The notes under the pieces: model-generated | Databases searched by the model: none | Told to the model about the DNA's origin: nothing | The model's input: only the letters and a program-made list of their open reading frames with translations | Position numbers and translations under genes: made by a program | Source: Notolepis coatsorum | Lineage: Eukaryota; Chordata; Actinopteri; Aulopiformes; Paralepididae | Length of the DNA stretch: 64,000 nt | Assembly (NCBI GenBank): GCA_963971535.1 | Contig: OZ020586.1 | Coordinates: forward strand, 73,129,506-73,193,505 | Reading direction: 5' to 3' | Shown: positions 1 through 46,717 of the stretch, in pieces | Layout: every line of letters starts with the position of its first letter | Numbering within the stretch: position 1 is the stretch's first letter

Positions 1-18
1 TGCGAAACCCAACAAATA

Positions 19-860
19 TGTGTTTCCGCGTTCGAGTTTTGTGCTCTGATTGGCCAGGTCATGCGACATGTGCGCCAATCGTGGGACGGCAAGTTCTGCG
101 CCTATTTCCGGGTTGAACAGCCTGCAAACTACCTAACGCCTAGTTTATCACTGGTTAAGCTTAGGCGACTCTTTCGCAGTTGGTTAAGGTTAGAGTTTGG
201 AATCGGGGCAGGCGTTCTATCACCATGCTCTAAGACAAACTATAACTTTTTTTTTTGATCCACTTTTCTCCCATTTTTCTATATTTTTCTCCAATCCCAA
301 TTTTGTATCATCCAATTCAACCCTCCCCTGTCACGGATGCTGTTTCTTGCCTCCCACAAGCCGGCTGCAATGTGGACTAAGTCATACATATCACAAGTCC
401 CCGCCGGTACTTGAGGTAACAGCAGTCGCATCTTTTCACCTGCGCAGCTCGATCTCTCAGTGGCGAGGAGTAACGCGTGGGAGGCTCACGCTGCCCCCGA
501 CACTTCCTGATTCTACTGCGCAGGCGCACCAACCGACCTGTAGGAGTCGCTGTCCACAACGCCCGATCCCCACCCTTCAGTTTCCCTCCCCGTAATACGG
601 CCAATGTGTATTACTGTGGACGACCAGCTAAACTGAAAGCAAATGTGGAGCGCTGGGCTCGAACTGACGAGCCCAGCGTCTCCAGCATTTCGTGGCGAGT
701 GCCTTGCCCACTACGCCACGTAGCCGCCCAGACAAACTCTAACCTTAACCAACTTCGAAAGAGCGCCTAAGCTTAACCGTCCAAAAAATTGCCGTCCCAC
801 GATTGGTCGTACATGTCACATGACCTGGCCAATCAGAGACGCGGAAACACGAACTTTGTT
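19..860. mobile_element. MULE-like MITE with long TIRs, split by a SINE
   Basis: The left arm (GTGTTTCCGCG...TGATTGGCCAGGTCATG...CAATCGTGGGACGGCAA) is repeated inverted at 785-855, giving TIRs of about 70 bp. The interior shares long stretches with the MITE at 38796-39166 (GAACAGCCTGCAAACTACCT, GCTCTAAGACAAACTCTAAC, CAACTTCGAAAGAG). That related copy has a 9-bp target duplication, which suggests a Mutator-like origin. The left end may lie at or beyond the window edge. A SINE on the - strand (247-729) interrupts it. Confidence 0.6.
247..729 (-). mobile_element. tRNA-derived SINE (family S1), full length
   Basis: Read on the - strand, it starts GGCGGCTACGTGGCGTAGTG with a Pol III A box (TGGCGTAGTGG), then a B box (GTTCGAGCCC), a ~400-bp body and a poly(A) end (poly(T) at 246-256). 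Target duplication AGACAAACT(A/C)TAAC lies at 233-246 and 730-743. Three other full-length copies share the head and body: 22594-23070, 35170-35652 and 51650-52134. An internal 75-codon open frame recurs in three copies but is treated as SINE body, not a gene. Confidence 0.85.
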
Positions 861-884
861 GTGGAAAATATTCAGGCAGAGGGG

Positions 885-1029
885 ACACGTGATGCAAGGC
901 TTCGTCCACATTGCAGCCGGCTTGCATGGCCTAACAACGTTCGAGACAGGGGAGGGTAGAATTGGACAATACGAAATTGGGGATGGGAGAAAAATAGAAA
1001 AATGGGGAGAAAAAGTAGATAAAAAAATA
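885..1029 (+). mobile_element. SINE family S1, 5'-truncated 3' end
   Basis: This matches the last ~140 bp of family S1 (TCCACATTGCAGCCGGCTTG, GACAGGGGAGGGTAGAATTGG, GGGATGGGAG) and ends in an A-rich run. The Pol III head is absent. Sequence downstream (1035-1115) resembles the interior of hAT family A. Confidence 0.65.
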
Positions 1030-1351
1030 TATATATTTCTGACACTGGGAATACATACCCCCAGGTCCCTAGATGTTCATAGATACCAAGAACATGCAAA
1101 TGGACCTTGTAGAAGTGGAGCAATCTTTCATTTACTTGGGCATGTACCTTTAGGTGGAATTTCTGAAAATAGGGTTAGGGCTTAACAGGTTAAAATGTTT
1201 TTGTGGGTCCAAAATGAATGTTTACATGTTGCAGGCATGTATCCCCTCCCTACTTCCCATTCCTCACGTGGAATGCACCTGATTGGATAAATGACATGCT
1301 GGTGCTCTAGTGTGACACCTAGTGGCTGAATGTTATTTATACCACCTTTAA

Positions 1352-2289
1352 CTCTTTCAGTGCCACTCACGAGATTTCTCGTGTTTTTTTATAGGTGGTT
1401 GCTAGCCACTCACGAGATTTCTCGGAATTTTTTTTTTTTTTTTTTTTTTGCGATCTGAAAAATTATTGCATCACCCGAGCCTACCCGAGTATAGCCGAGG
1501 GGCGCCGACGATCACTGTGGAAAAAAGCGCCCCCTGTCGTCTCCCAGATGACATAAGTGATTTTGGAATGGACTCAATGAAAATGAATGGGGAAAAAAAT
1601 CCGGTACTCCACATTTTCCAGTTCACTGATCCAGCCGGGGTTACTAGAGTTCATTCTGGAGCCTCAGATCTCCGCGGATCATGGAGAACCACTGTGTCGC
1701 GTTGGATCCATACACGTATCGATTTTTTCGAATGGTGATCAGGAATTGGAATATACCAGTTGGATACCATCTGATGTCAGGTAAGGACTCTATGTTATCA
1801 GTGGTAGGATAATCAGAGTAATTTTGATGAAGTTATAAGCTGTTTTGTGAAATCTCTTCTTTCGTTTTCACTGTAAAAGTCCGAGAGGAAATCAACAAGG
1901 CGATTGTCCGCGCGCGGCCGTAATGTGCGTGCGTGCACGTATAATATTGATCATCTAGCGTTTATTTGAAAACGATTCATAAAAAGGCTGACGAATATCA
2001 ACGTTGTGGAATATTCCACTAAAAGACGATTTTCATAGAATGCTCCAGAATGAGTTGTTTTTTATATCAAAACGGGGGCTTTTCTAACTGCTCTGAAACG
2101 GCAACGACGCGATAAAAAAACAATCTGCCTTCACAGCACTGTCTGGAACATAGTCTTTGATAATGCGATGGGCAGATTAGACACATAGCCATAATTTAAA
2201 ACATAGATTAGGCGATATTAACGTTAACATTGGCGCGGATGGTGGCATTCAAGCGGTAAAATGGAAAACCAGGCATGGCATTTAAAGAG
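1352..2289. mobile_element. piggyBac-like MITE with TTAA target (copy 1)
   Basis: Flanked by TTAA at 1348-1351 and 2290-2293. The ends are CTCTTTCAGTGCCACTCACG and, inverted, CTCTTTAAATGCCATGCC. It is one of seven TTAA-bounded elements in the window with related ends and shared internal blocks (CTATAACTTTTT, ACTATGGCCCATT, GTATCTATCGTT) in most copies. This copy carries GAATGGTGATCAGGAATTGG, also found in copies 5 and 6. Confidence 0.65.
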
Positions 2290-2352
2290 TTAATGAATGA
2301 ATGAATACATATTTTGGTGATCCATTGTTTTTGTTTTGTTTTTGATTAAAAG

Positions 2353-36317
<33,965 letters not shown>

Positions 36318-36560
36318 TCAATCCTACAACATGCCCGCGTGTGCGTGCGCGCGCACACACCCACACACACACACACACACGCACACACACACACACACAC
36401 ACAAAATTATCAGTGTTTTGACTTTATAAAGATCAGCTATCAACATTAGTCAGACATTGTCATCATGCTGAATGAGTCTGATGGTAAACAGTGTTTAGCT
36501 GTCAACGTGATTCTGTGATGTAGATTATAATTAATTAAATAAAGGTGTTTTTCTATTTTT
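36318..36560 (+). promoter_or_regulatory. recql4: RECQL4 3' UTR with polyadenylation signal
   Basis: The canonical AATAAA is at 36538-36543, about 220 bp after the stop codon, followed by a T/GT-rich stretch (GGTGTTTTTCTATTTTTG). The UTR includes a short (CA)n at 36353-36403. The cleavage site would be about 36555-36565. Confidence 0.7.
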
Positions 36561-37914
36561 GTAACTGGGTTTCCATGGCAGTTATTCATACAGTTGGCAC
36601 ATCTTAAGTATACAGAACGGCCACTCGCTCAAATCAAGATCCTTAAATGATAATAATAATCTATTACTTAATCTTAATATCGTCTTTCAAACAGCATTTA
36701 CTTTCTTGTTGTGGAGTTGTTTTGGTCTAGAGAATCATGATTCTAGACTTGGTATCAGTGTGGAACAACCCTATCTATCTCCTCTAGTTCTATGATTGGA
36801 CCTTCCCCAGGAGTTTCACACAAGATGGTGCTGAGGCTCAGCTAGGGGGTGTGGTCTGGAGGAGGCTGTAGCAATACAAATAAAAATAAAAAAGAGCAAC
36901 ACAGAAAGCCATTTGCTATAATTTCAATAAAATAGCAAACACATGGGTAAGTTCCAAATAAGTAATTTATTTAAGTACAGTGTATACGTTTGCACAATAG
37001 GTTAACGTTGAACATGAAAACACACACAGTGGAACAGAGGACGGAGCAATCAAAGTCATTTTTCTTTTCTTTTTTTTTAACACATGGTGGCGCTAGCGCG
37101 TTGTCATAGTGGCGCTGCGCCCCTCTACCATTGTTTAGGGAAAGCCCTGAGCTGGTAGGAATAATCAGACTGTATCATAGTAGTGGTATTTATTTAGTCC
37201 AGAGGTTCTCACCATCGTCATAAAAACATACAAACAACATGTTTGTAATTTCTGGTTCTTCTTGTGAGATGGCGACTCTTAGTATACTTTAGTTGAGTTG
37301 AGTTAGGACCCCACAGATGGTAACAGCTACTCTTCCTGGTGACCACATAGAACAACATGCAGGCACACACAAAGCAAAATACATGCTACAGGTAAGAGAG
37401 GAAAAGTAAATAATGATATTAATAAAGAAAAGTAAAACAAAAGGAACACTGGTAATGAGTCAATCTGAACAATTGAGGAGGGACTTCTTCCTGTTCCGTG
37501 TTGCCATCAGGCGCTGTGATAAAACCCCTGTTATCTCAGGACCACTGCCCTTCTCAGATACTGTACGTTTGGGGTAGGGGTGTAACGCTACACGTATCGG
37601 TACCGAACCGGTTCACTACATGCTGTGTACCGAACAAATGCAATGTTACTTTACGCACTAATGGAATGCACATGCAGAATTTTATTAAAAACTCACAAGT
37701 CCCCCCCCCCCCCTTTCCCAAAATATAACTTGCGCAAAGGGCCGGATGTTATTCGTTCAACCCACACACACCACTGAGAGATTACCTGTAATTTAGCATA
37801 ACCTCATAGTATGGCGAACGCAAACGACAAATGCGTGGGGAGCGATTGGTGCTGGATTGAGAAGGGGCCGTCTCTCAAAGCGAGATCAAATTAATGAAAG
37901 TTTATGGTATATAG
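36561..37914. other. Intergenic stretch, no gene seen
   Basis: No ORF with family resemblance on either strand. 37575-37830 starts TAGGGGTGTAACGCTACACG then GGTACCGAACCGGTT, an incomplete MITE related to 26735-26990. An AATAAA on the - strand near 37187 could be the end of a convergent transcript, but nothing else supports a gene. Confidence 0.4.
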
Positions 37915-37966
37915 AAGAATCAAAATCAAATGTATTTGTATAGCCCCAAATCACAACGAATTGCTG
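37915..37966 (-). mobile_element. Retroposon 3' end fragment
   Basis: AATCAAAATCAAATGTATTTG then TATAGCCCCAAATCAC. The same 3' end occurs at 47754-47790. Confidence 0.5.
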
Positions 37967-38673
37967 CCATTGATTGATTGATTGATTTTTATTTATGGAT
38001 CCAAAGACACAACAAATCCAAGGGATGACATGCAAAAGTGACAACACTTATTTCCAGCATGGTCCCCGATGTTCGGACCAAAGGACATATACAAATAACA
38101 TATAAAACAACACATAAAGCAAAAGTCTAGTACAACAAATCCATATTCTACATATCTAAAAACAAGTCAATAACATCCTGACCAAATACCATAAAATAGC
38201 GCATTTCTTATACCATCATTAAAACAACAATACAAGTATGACCTGACAGCTATCCGGCCACTTTACCCCAGAGATATGAGTGAACCTGACCTTTAAATAT
38301 TCCTCTAGATCCTGACAGTTTTATCCTAAGTGGAAGGCTGTTCCACATTGAGATCCCGGTGTAGAAAAAGCTCTGAGCCATAGACTTGACCCGCAGCACC
38401 TTACAAGAGCGAACACTGGCCCTGGTATTGTGTCCATGCTGCGTATGGACCATATTGATCTGATACTTCAGATAACTTGGGGCTGTACCATTTACTATGT
38501 TGAACATGTGGTTCAGTTTCATCTGTTCAACCCTGAGGTGCACTGGTAGCAGTCCCACCTTTATGAATTTGGCACTTCCTACATGCGTTCTGGGAGGCAC
38601 ACCTAGTATGTACCGAATAGACTAGTGTTGTTTTGCATCACCTGAAGTTTATTTTTTTATTTAGTCGACAGAC

Positions 38674-39307
38674 TGTTATGTAGTACGTACGTAGTATTTT
38701 GTATGTAGGTAGAGGTGTAGTAATAAGACTCAGGAAGCAGGATTACTCTTTAGCCTTTTAGTTAAGCATAGCAAGGTACGAGCATGGTACAGCAGGCGTC
38801 TATACTTTCCGTAGCCGCATTTATGCAGGACGCTCTCTGATTGGCCACTGACTGACGCTCTCTGATTGGCCACTGACATGTTTGCCCAATCGCGTGACGA
38901 GCTGTGTCTTTGCCCATTTCCGCGTCGAACAGCCTGCAAACTACCTGGCGTTCTATCGCCATGCTCTAAGACAAACTCTAACCTTAACCAACTTCGAAAG
39001 AGTGCCTAAGCTTAACCGTCGAAAGAACTTGCCGTCACGCTCTAAGACAAACTCTATCCTTAACCTACTTCGAAAGAGTGCCTAAGTCTACCTAACCAGT
39101 GTAGAAACTGGCGTCGGCCAATCAGAGAGCGTCCTGCAGAAATGCGGCTACGGAATGTATAGACGCGTACAGCAGGGTATCATCATACAGCATCGTGTAC
39201 TCTTCTTCTGCACTTCCTGTAGGCATAACATGGCATTGTATCAACTACGCCCCATAGTGGAGACTCTTGGGAAGTACAGCTTCAACCTGTAATGTGAGGA
39301 CACAACA
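38674..39307 (-). repeat. Gypsy 3' LTR, enlarged by a MITE
   Basis: In + orientation it begins TGTTATGTAGTACGTACG and ends GTGAGGACACAACA. It is identical to the other LTR apart from about two positions and the 371-bp MITE with its 9-bp duplication. Confidence 0.93.
38796..39166. mobile_element. MULE-like MITE inside the gypsy 3' LTR
   Basis: TIRs of ~50 bp start GCGTCTATACTTTCCGTAGC and end GCTACGGAATGTATAGACGC. The exact 9-bp target duplication GTACAGCAG lies at 38787-38795 and 39167-39175. The other LTR provides the empty site. It shares interior sequence with the element at 19-860. Confidence 0.92.
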
Positions 39308-41216
39308 TCTCCCTTCTCTGTGGAAAGAATGTTACTTGCTACTCAGCATTATGCAAATTTAGAACTTTTGCTTTTTCACTTTCTTAAGTAAACTGAACCA
39401 ACAGTCAGTATCATAAAACGGGTAACTCAAGGTAATCATTAAACAAAGGGAGCACAGGTTATTCAATCATTATCAAGATATAATTATATATGCTCAACCA
39501 ATTTTACTCTTAGTTCTCACTCTGTGCAACAAAGTCCTGATGCCAACTAGGCTTGTTTCTTGCACGCGAATGTGCTGTAGTGTGACCGCTGAGCATTGTC
39601 AGGGCAGGGCGGATCCCTAAGTCCTGCTCATCTGGAGTGTTCGCAGTGTGAGCCAGACGGGATGCGTTCCATTTCTTTCCATCATTGAGCAGAAAGGTGC
39701 TTTTGCCAATCTTCTTTTTCACTGTCATTGGTGCACTGTATCTCGGGTGTGCTTTGGGGACGTGATGTGGTGTTCTAATCCTGACTCTCTCCCCCTCCCG
39801 AAAAACAGGTGCACGAGCGCCACGCTTAGCATCTGTGTAGCGCTTCATTTTGGCTTGCTTGTTTTGGACCGTTTCTCTCACAGTCTCGTCCTGTGCACTC
39901 ACAGTAGGCTGCAAGGGCAGTACGTCCAGTTTGGTGCGCATTTTACGACCGTAAAGCAGTTCATGTGGTGAAACGCCAGTGGTGGCGTGGGGAGTGGCTC
40001 TGTATATTTGCAGACAACCCAACACAGCCTCTTTCCACGGTTGAGACTGCTGGATCGCTGTCTGAATGCAACTCCTCAGAACACGATGGAAGCGTTCGAC
40101 AGCACCATTAGCCGCCGGATAGTAAACTGAAATCCGATTGTGAGCAATGTCTCTTTCCTTGAGGTACTCGGCGAAGGCTGCTGATGTGAATTGAGGTCCA
40201 TTGTCTGTAACGACGCTCTCTGGGTTACCATGGCGACCGAACAGAGTTTTGGAACTTGGTTACATCCGTAGTTGTAGCGTTGTGAGAAAAGGCTACCTCT
40301 GGCCACTTAGAATAGTAGTCCGTCAGTGTGATCGCGTAACGGCAGGCTGGCACAGCTGACTCGAAGGGCCCGACTATGTTGAGGCCTAGCTTCTTCCACG
40401 GGCCGTCTGGCAGTGGAACTGGCTGTAGAGGTGCAAAATAAATCTTGGCCGTTTTGTCATTAGACTGACAAGAGACACATTTGGATATGTCTGCCTGAAC
40501 CTGAGAGTCCATCTTCGGCCACCAATAGAGATCCCGCAGACGCTGCTTAGTGCGTACGACCCCCTGGTGGCTCTCGTGTGCCAGTGTGAGCAATGTATGG
40601 CGTAAGGACACTGGTGCGATGAGGCGGTTGCCTCTGAGGACGTAATTGTACTTGACTGACAGTTCCTCTCTGATCTTGAAGTATGCGATCAGATCTTGGC
40701 TCACTGATTTCGCTGAGTGAGGCCAACCCCTGTTAATCTGACCACGCAGTGCAGTCACTTCAGGGCAGGTAGAGCAAGCAGCCCCAAACTCAGTCACCGA
40801 CAGGGCACTGAGTGTAGCCGAGATGTGTGCTACTATCTTGGGCTCCACATCCATAGCAGAGTCAGTAGAAGCAGGCAGGGGAAGGCGTGAGAGGCAGTCA
40901 GCCGTGTAATTTTGTGATCCGGGTCTGTAGACTATATCGTAGTCGAAGCAGAGGAGACGTGCTGACCACCGGGCGACGCGCATCCCAGCACGTCCTATGC
41001 CCTTTGTCGTGAGCAGCGTGGTGAGAGCCTGATGGTCGGTACGGAGCGTAAACCGTCGTCCCCACAAGTACGTTCTCCATTTCTCTGTGGCCCACACGCA
41101 TGCGAGCGCCTCCTTCTCCACAGTTGAATATCTTCGCTCTGTCGGCGAGAGTGTACGAGATGCAAAGGCCACCACTTTCTCAGTGCCATCTGCATGAAAT
41201 TGAGTGAATACCCCAC

Positions 41217-41960
41217 TGTTACGACCCCTGTGGGTCTAAGGGTAAAGGGCTGTAACATAACAGTTGGTTGAAAGAAATGATGGACCACGTTTGTAAACAA
41301 CAATGATATTTATTAAGAAATGCAAAGGAAGCACACGTAGCTCAAGGGTGAGCCCAGGCCAAAACAACAAACAAACACCAATATACTCCAAATAAACCAA
41401 CCTAATCTATGGTAAAAGAAATTACATTACCTAAACTACCCTTACCTAACCAAAACAGGAGAAAACAATATCCAAAGGAAATGGCAGCTCACCCCATCTG
41501 TGCTTCCTGAGAAAGAGAGAAAAACACATTAATGATACATACAACAATGGCAGAATATATACAAAAACAAACTATAGCTAACAATGCTCTCTCTGTGGCC
41601 ATACACACACAAGGCAATTTCCAAGAAACACAAAGGCCAATGAACGAAATGCAAATGTCAATGTCACCAAGTAACACTAGGCCTAGCCTCATGCCAGAGA
41701 GAGAGAGTGACTGAAGTGAGAAGCCATGTTTTAACAGGTGTGTGGTGATCCATGATTGGGTGGGGGCTGGGGGGTGATGGTTGTTGATTGAGTGTTGGAG
41801 TCTTGAAACCCATCCACCAATCGGTGCTGTGCTGCTATAATGGTAGGGCAGGCCTAGCAGGGACCAATGGTGGAGGACGGGTTCTGGCTGGAGAAACAAA
41901 ATGGAGAACACAAACACATGGAGACACACACTGGGGAAACACATACATTGGGATGTAACA
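41217..41960. mobile_element. Solo LTR inside the gypsy pol region
   Basis: TGTTACGACCCCTGTGGG...TTGGGATGTAACA has TG...CA ends with short inverted repeats, and a 5-bp target duplication CCCAC at 41212-41216 and 41961-41965. 744 bp with no coding sequence, interpreted as the recombination product of another LTR element. Confidence 0.85.
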
Positions 41961-42925
41961 CCCACCCAAACCATAGTCACTTGCATCAGTGGAGATCACT
42001 GTGTGGAGAGCAGGGTCAAACAGAGCGAGAGCTGGGCTGTTTACCAGTAGCTGTTTGACTTGATCAAAACTGTTTTGCGCAGCGTCAGTCCATGTGAAGG
42101 TGTCTGTAGCACTCACACACTCACGCATAGGGGCTACGACTGTCGCAAAATTTGGCAGAAACTTTGCGTACCAGGATACCAGTCCTAGAAAGGAACGCAG
42201 GGAGACAGCATCGGAGGGAGCAGGAGCTTTCAGAACTGCGTCCGTGTGTTCTTTGACTGGCAGGATACCATCAGCTGAGATGATGTGTCCCAGGTAGCGA
42301 AGGGAGGGCTTGTTGAAGTGACATTTATCCTCATTGAGCATTAGGCCAGCATCATCTAGCCTCCGCCGCACCGTCTTCAGGTTTTGATCGTGGACGGCAG
42401 CGGTAGGACCGTAGATGATCAGGTCGTCCAAGTACCTTTGAACACCTGGACTGTCCCTGAGAATTATAGCCATCATTTTCTGGAAGGCAGAGGGCGCCGA
42501 AGCCAGACCGTACGGGACCCTACAGAACCTGAACAGGCCCTTGTGCGTGATAAATGCGGTGAGGTCACGGCTCTCCTCATGCAACGGTACCTGGTAGTAT
42601 GCATTTGCCAGGTCAATCGTGGAGAACACTTTTGCTCCCCGCAGGTTGGAGAGTAGTTCATCCATGTGTGGCAGTGGGTAACAGTCCATAACCACAGCCT
42701 TGTTCGGTTCACGGAGGTCCACGCACATGCGGATTCCACCGTTTTTCCTCTGTGTCACCACGATCGGTGACACCCATGGAGAAGCGTCCACCCTCTCGAT
42801 GACACTTGCTTCCAGTAGTCACTGCAGTTCAGTAGAGACAGCGTCCCTGACCGCGAAAGGCAAGCGGCGTAATTTCTGGTGCACTGGCTTAACAGTAGGG
42901 TAAATTTTTTCACAATGCACAAAGA

Positions 42926-43268
42926 GCGGCACAGTGGTGTAGTGGTTAACACTGTCGCCTCACAGCAAGAAGGTCCAGGGTTCGATTCCCGCTTGGGGAC
43001 CAGGTTTCCATGATGCCAGTTACCCAGGTGGGGTATCTCCCAGGCCTTTCTGTGTGGAGTTTGCATGTTCTCCCCGTGCTCGCAAGGGTTTCCCCCCGAT
43101 AAGATAAAAACCCAATGGAAAAACATGCACTACAATAGATTGCTAACGCTGTGGCGTCCTTGACGAAGACGGACAGGAGCACTTGGATTGGTCCCCTGGC
43201 GCGGCTCACGTTGACGCCTGTCTGCTCCCGGCTGCCCTTGGGGGGGGAAGGACGACGGGATGGGTTAA
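42926..43268 (+). mobile_element. tRNA-derived SINE (family S2) inside gypsy
   Basis: Head GCGGCACAGTGGTGTAGTGG (A box TGGTGTAGTGG), B box GGTTCGATTCCC, body GTGTGGAGTTTGCATGTTCT and end GGACGACGGGATGGGTTAA. A second copy, missing part of its head, is at 52183-52506. Confidence 0.85.
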
Positions 43269-44676
43269 TCGCAGATACGAATTGCATGCATGCATCACAT
43301 GTGTGCCGATTGGTGACCTCTGAGCAGGTCCTAAATTATTATTATAAGCCTTTTGCACAGCCAAATGCCGTAGGAGCTGTGACAGTAGTAGCCATCACAG
43401 GGGCAGGTGTAGACGGCTGTAGGAGCGGAGGAGGGGAGGACAGTAGTTCCACTAATGCAGAGGTGGAGTGCAGTCAACGGGTCCATTCCCAGCAGGGGAG
43501 TTCCTTTATCCACGACGTAAAATGTAGCAGGGACCGTGACATTGTCTCTCCTCACCTGAGCCTGTAGGCACCCCATGACAGGTATGCTAGCCTTGGTGTA
43601 CGACACCAGCCGAACAGTAGGTGCAGATAGGGTAGTTTCACTGAAGTATTTCTCATAAGTAGACAGTGGCATTATGGATACTGCTGAGCCTGTGTCCACA
43701 ACCAGTCTCAATTCCTGAGCCTGGGTAGTAGGTGTGTGTACATGCACATTGCATACAATCCTTTTTGTAATGTCAGAAGCTTCCAAGCATAGCACTGTAG
43801 TTTCAGGAATTTCCACTGTACTCACCGACTGTGTTTTAGCACGGCAGACACGAGCAAAATGTCCTGTTTTCTGGCATAATTTGCAAGTCACTTTTACCGC
43901 TGGACATTGTGAAGAGTTCGCCAGGTGGCTCCCCGAACCACATCGGTAGCAAGAGCGAGTGGAAGCAGAATCAGTAGCATCAGCAGGTTCAGCTGGACGG
44001 TAGTGCTGCCAGTCCCGTTTCTTGAAAGTATTCTGAGACCGCGGCATCACGGCATGTACTGGAGCAGCACGCTCGGTACTCATAGCTTTAGCGTGGAGTA
44101 CAGCCGCTTCAAACTGCGTAGCTAGATTGATAGCCTTGTCCAGCGTCAAACCTGGTTCAAGCAGTAGACGTTCCCTTATCTGTGGGCTAGCTACATGTTC
44201 AATCAACTGATCCCGGAGATTTTCCTCAGTTTTATTATCAAAGTCACATCTGGTAGCTAGGTCACGCAAAGCAACAACGTATTGTGCAATGCTTTCATGC
44301 GGTGCTTGTGCACGCTTCCTGAACGTGTGTCGCTCGACTACTACGTTGATTCTTGGAGTAAAATGTGCATCCAACGCTGCCACAGCGTCAGCCACGGAAT
44401 CACCTGTATCTGGCAATGTGTAGAAAATCCGCTGACCCTCGGTACCAAGACAATGTAGAAGGGAAGCTCTCTTCCGAGCCTCGGACCAACCGTTTCCAGT
44501 CGCATTTATTACCAGCATGTAATTCTTGAACATCTGGTGCCAAGTCTTAAACTGCATAGTAGGTTCTCCGGGGCAGGGTAAAAACGCCGTCGGAGAAGGC
44601 ACATGTAAATTAGCCATTTCTCCTGCAGTAAAAACGTCGTTAAAAAATTCCCCGGTTCAACTTCCTCGTCGCCAAT

Positions 44677-44930
44677 TGTTATGTAGTACGTACGTAGTAT
44701 TTTGTATGTAGGTAGAGGTGTAGTAATAAGACTCAGGAAGCAGGATTACTCTTTAGCCTTTTAGTTAAGCATAGCAAGGTACGAGCATGGTACAGCAGGG
44801 TATCATCATACAGCATCGTGTACTCTTCTTCTGCACTTCCTGTAGGCATAACATGGCATTGTATCAACTACGCCCCATAGTGGAGACTCTTGGATAGTAC
44901 AGCTTCAACCTGTAATGTGAGGACACAACA
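44677..44930 (-). repeat. Gypsy 5' LTR
   Basis: 254 bp, TGTTATGTAG...GGACACAACA in + orientation. On the internal side the sequence CTTCCTCGTCGCCAATT sits where a primer-binding site is expected; I do not assign its tRNA. Confidence 0.92.
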
Positions 44931-45803
44931 CAGACCACGTAGTCAAAATGACACTGAAGCAATGATGACACTAACAGCTTTTTAACAGCAAGTTCAAAAA
45001 GCCTGGTATTCCAATACAGGAACTTGAGTTTGCCTGCACACTTGGACATAATGTTGGCAGCACTAGTCTCACATGAGAGAGACTGCTCTAGTGTAAGTCC
45101 TAGGTACTTGACACTATTTTTCCCTGTGACTACTGCTCCGTTACAGGAGACTTCGATGCGATCGACTTTGCCTAATCTCCTTGTTGTGCCAAAAAGGATA
45201 GACTCAGTCTTGCCTAGGTGAATGGACAGCTTGTTATCTATGAGCCACTCTCTGGCACTTTCTAGCTCAGAACTCAGAGCTCTCTCAATCTCCCTGACAT
45301 CCCTACCTTGCACCAGAAGTGCTGAATCATCTGCATACAATAATAGTTTACATGTCACAGATGCTGGCATGTCATTGACATATATCAGAAATAATAGAGG
45401 ACCTAAAATTTATCCTTGAGGCACCCCACATACAATGTCCAGAGGTTCTGATCTGATGCCTTCCACCTCACAGACTTGAGTTATCCCTGTGAGGTAAGAA
45501 GAAACTGACAGCAGTCTGACTAAAACCCATGCACTCAAGCTTTGATGCCAATATAGCATGGTTCACGATATCAAAAGCTTTCTGGAGGTCGAGCAAGATC
45601 ATTCCAACATAATTGCCATCCTCAAAATGTTGCTTGATGTAGTCCATAAGATGAATAAGACAGGTATCTGTGGAGTGGGCTGCTCTGAACCCTGACTGGT
45701 GTTCATACAGCAACTTGTTGTCTACTAGATACTTCTCAACCTGCTCATAGACTAGACGCTGAACTACCTTAGACGTAACTGTTAAAATAGTGTCGTGTAC
45801 CAA

Positions 45804-46717
45804 GGTCTAATGACCACATAGAATAGAAACTGAAGCAGGCTGCACATGAACAAAAACAACCCCCTCAGTAGATGCTTTTAAAGCACGGTCCCGGCAGATA
45901 GGAAAACAATACAAACGCGCTTTCAAAAGGTAAATTATATTTATTAGCTGTGGCAGGAATTCAAACCTCCACTGAATTAGGATGAGGGAAGAGGGGAAAT
46001 AATCCCACAAACATATAACAAATAGGGAAAAGGGTAGTTGGAGAACACACAAGTAAATATAATAAAAGGTAGCACAAGCCCTAGTGACCTAGTGTCACAG
46101 GACACAACCACAAGCCCTGCGGTTGGCAGTCTGGGAATCCCCCCAGCAAATGTACACCACGTGCACAGCACAATATAGTTCCACACAAGCAGTGGCAAAA
46201 AGGCAGAAGGACCAATACATAGATATATATATTAATTCCACACAAGCAGTGGCAAAAAGGCAAGAGGCCACAATATATATATATATACTCACCTGGTAGC
46301 TGCACCAACACAAATACAATGCCTACCAGGTAAGTGGTGTGAACAACATGAACACACAATAAATCAGTCCCACACAACAGTGGACAGTGTTATAATAACT
46401 ATTCCACACAAACAACAGTGGACAGTGTTATAATAACCATTCCACACAAACAGTGGTAAACAATGGCAACCTCCAACTCTATGGTCACTGGCAAATGACT
46501 CCATGAGGCGCCCGGACGTGTGTGTGCTGTCAGGCATTTGTCCACCTGTCCCTCTCGAGGTGATTGCCATCAGCTGTCACCCATTAGGCAATCAGCACTC
46601 TTCAGTGTAGGGACGGGCGGCATCTGACAGAGAAAAAGAGACAGCATTAGCTATCATGCACACACACACACACATCACATCCAAAACATAACATATTTAC
46701 ATATACTAACCTGATGT
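45804..46717. mobile_element. Unclassified ~0.9-kb insert in the LINE
   Basis: The LINE reading frame stops matching at 45803 and resumes at ~46770 (NYRPVSIVT then SKVVQRLVYEQVE), so this block is an insertion. It contains degenerate repeats of TTCCACACAAGCAGTGGCAA. The ends are not resolved; a TG start at about 45781 might mean another LTR, but I cannot establish this. Confidence 0.5.

Larger units (their letters stand above)
38674..44930 (-). mobile_element. Full-length Ty3/gypsy LTR retrotransposon with nested insertions
   Basis: Fossil element on the - strand with a 5-bp target duplication CAGAC at 38669-38673 and 44931-44935. The LTRs are 44677-44930 (5', 254 bp) and 38674-39307 (3', same length plus a MITE). 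They differ at about two positions, so insertion is recent. Parts, 5' to 3': gag with two CCHC knuckles and an aspartic protease with a DTG site (about 44617-43331); reverse transcriptase with YLDDL (about 42800-41990); RNase H and integrase with an HHCC zinc region (about 41210-39510). It is broken by a SINE, a solo LTR and a MITE, and appears to have few other breaks. It is inserted in a LINE. Confidence 0.93.

Noticed and set aside
377-604. 75-codon frame MAVLRGGKLKGGDRALW found three times (also 22714-22941 and 35293-35520)
   Set aside because: It lies inside the S1 SINE body in each case. The repetition reflects SINE copy number, not a conserved gene.
37141-37260. Possible 3' end of a convergent - strand gene
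   Set aside because: Only an AATAAA on the - strand supports it. No coding exon or splice pattern was found between 36560 and 37960.
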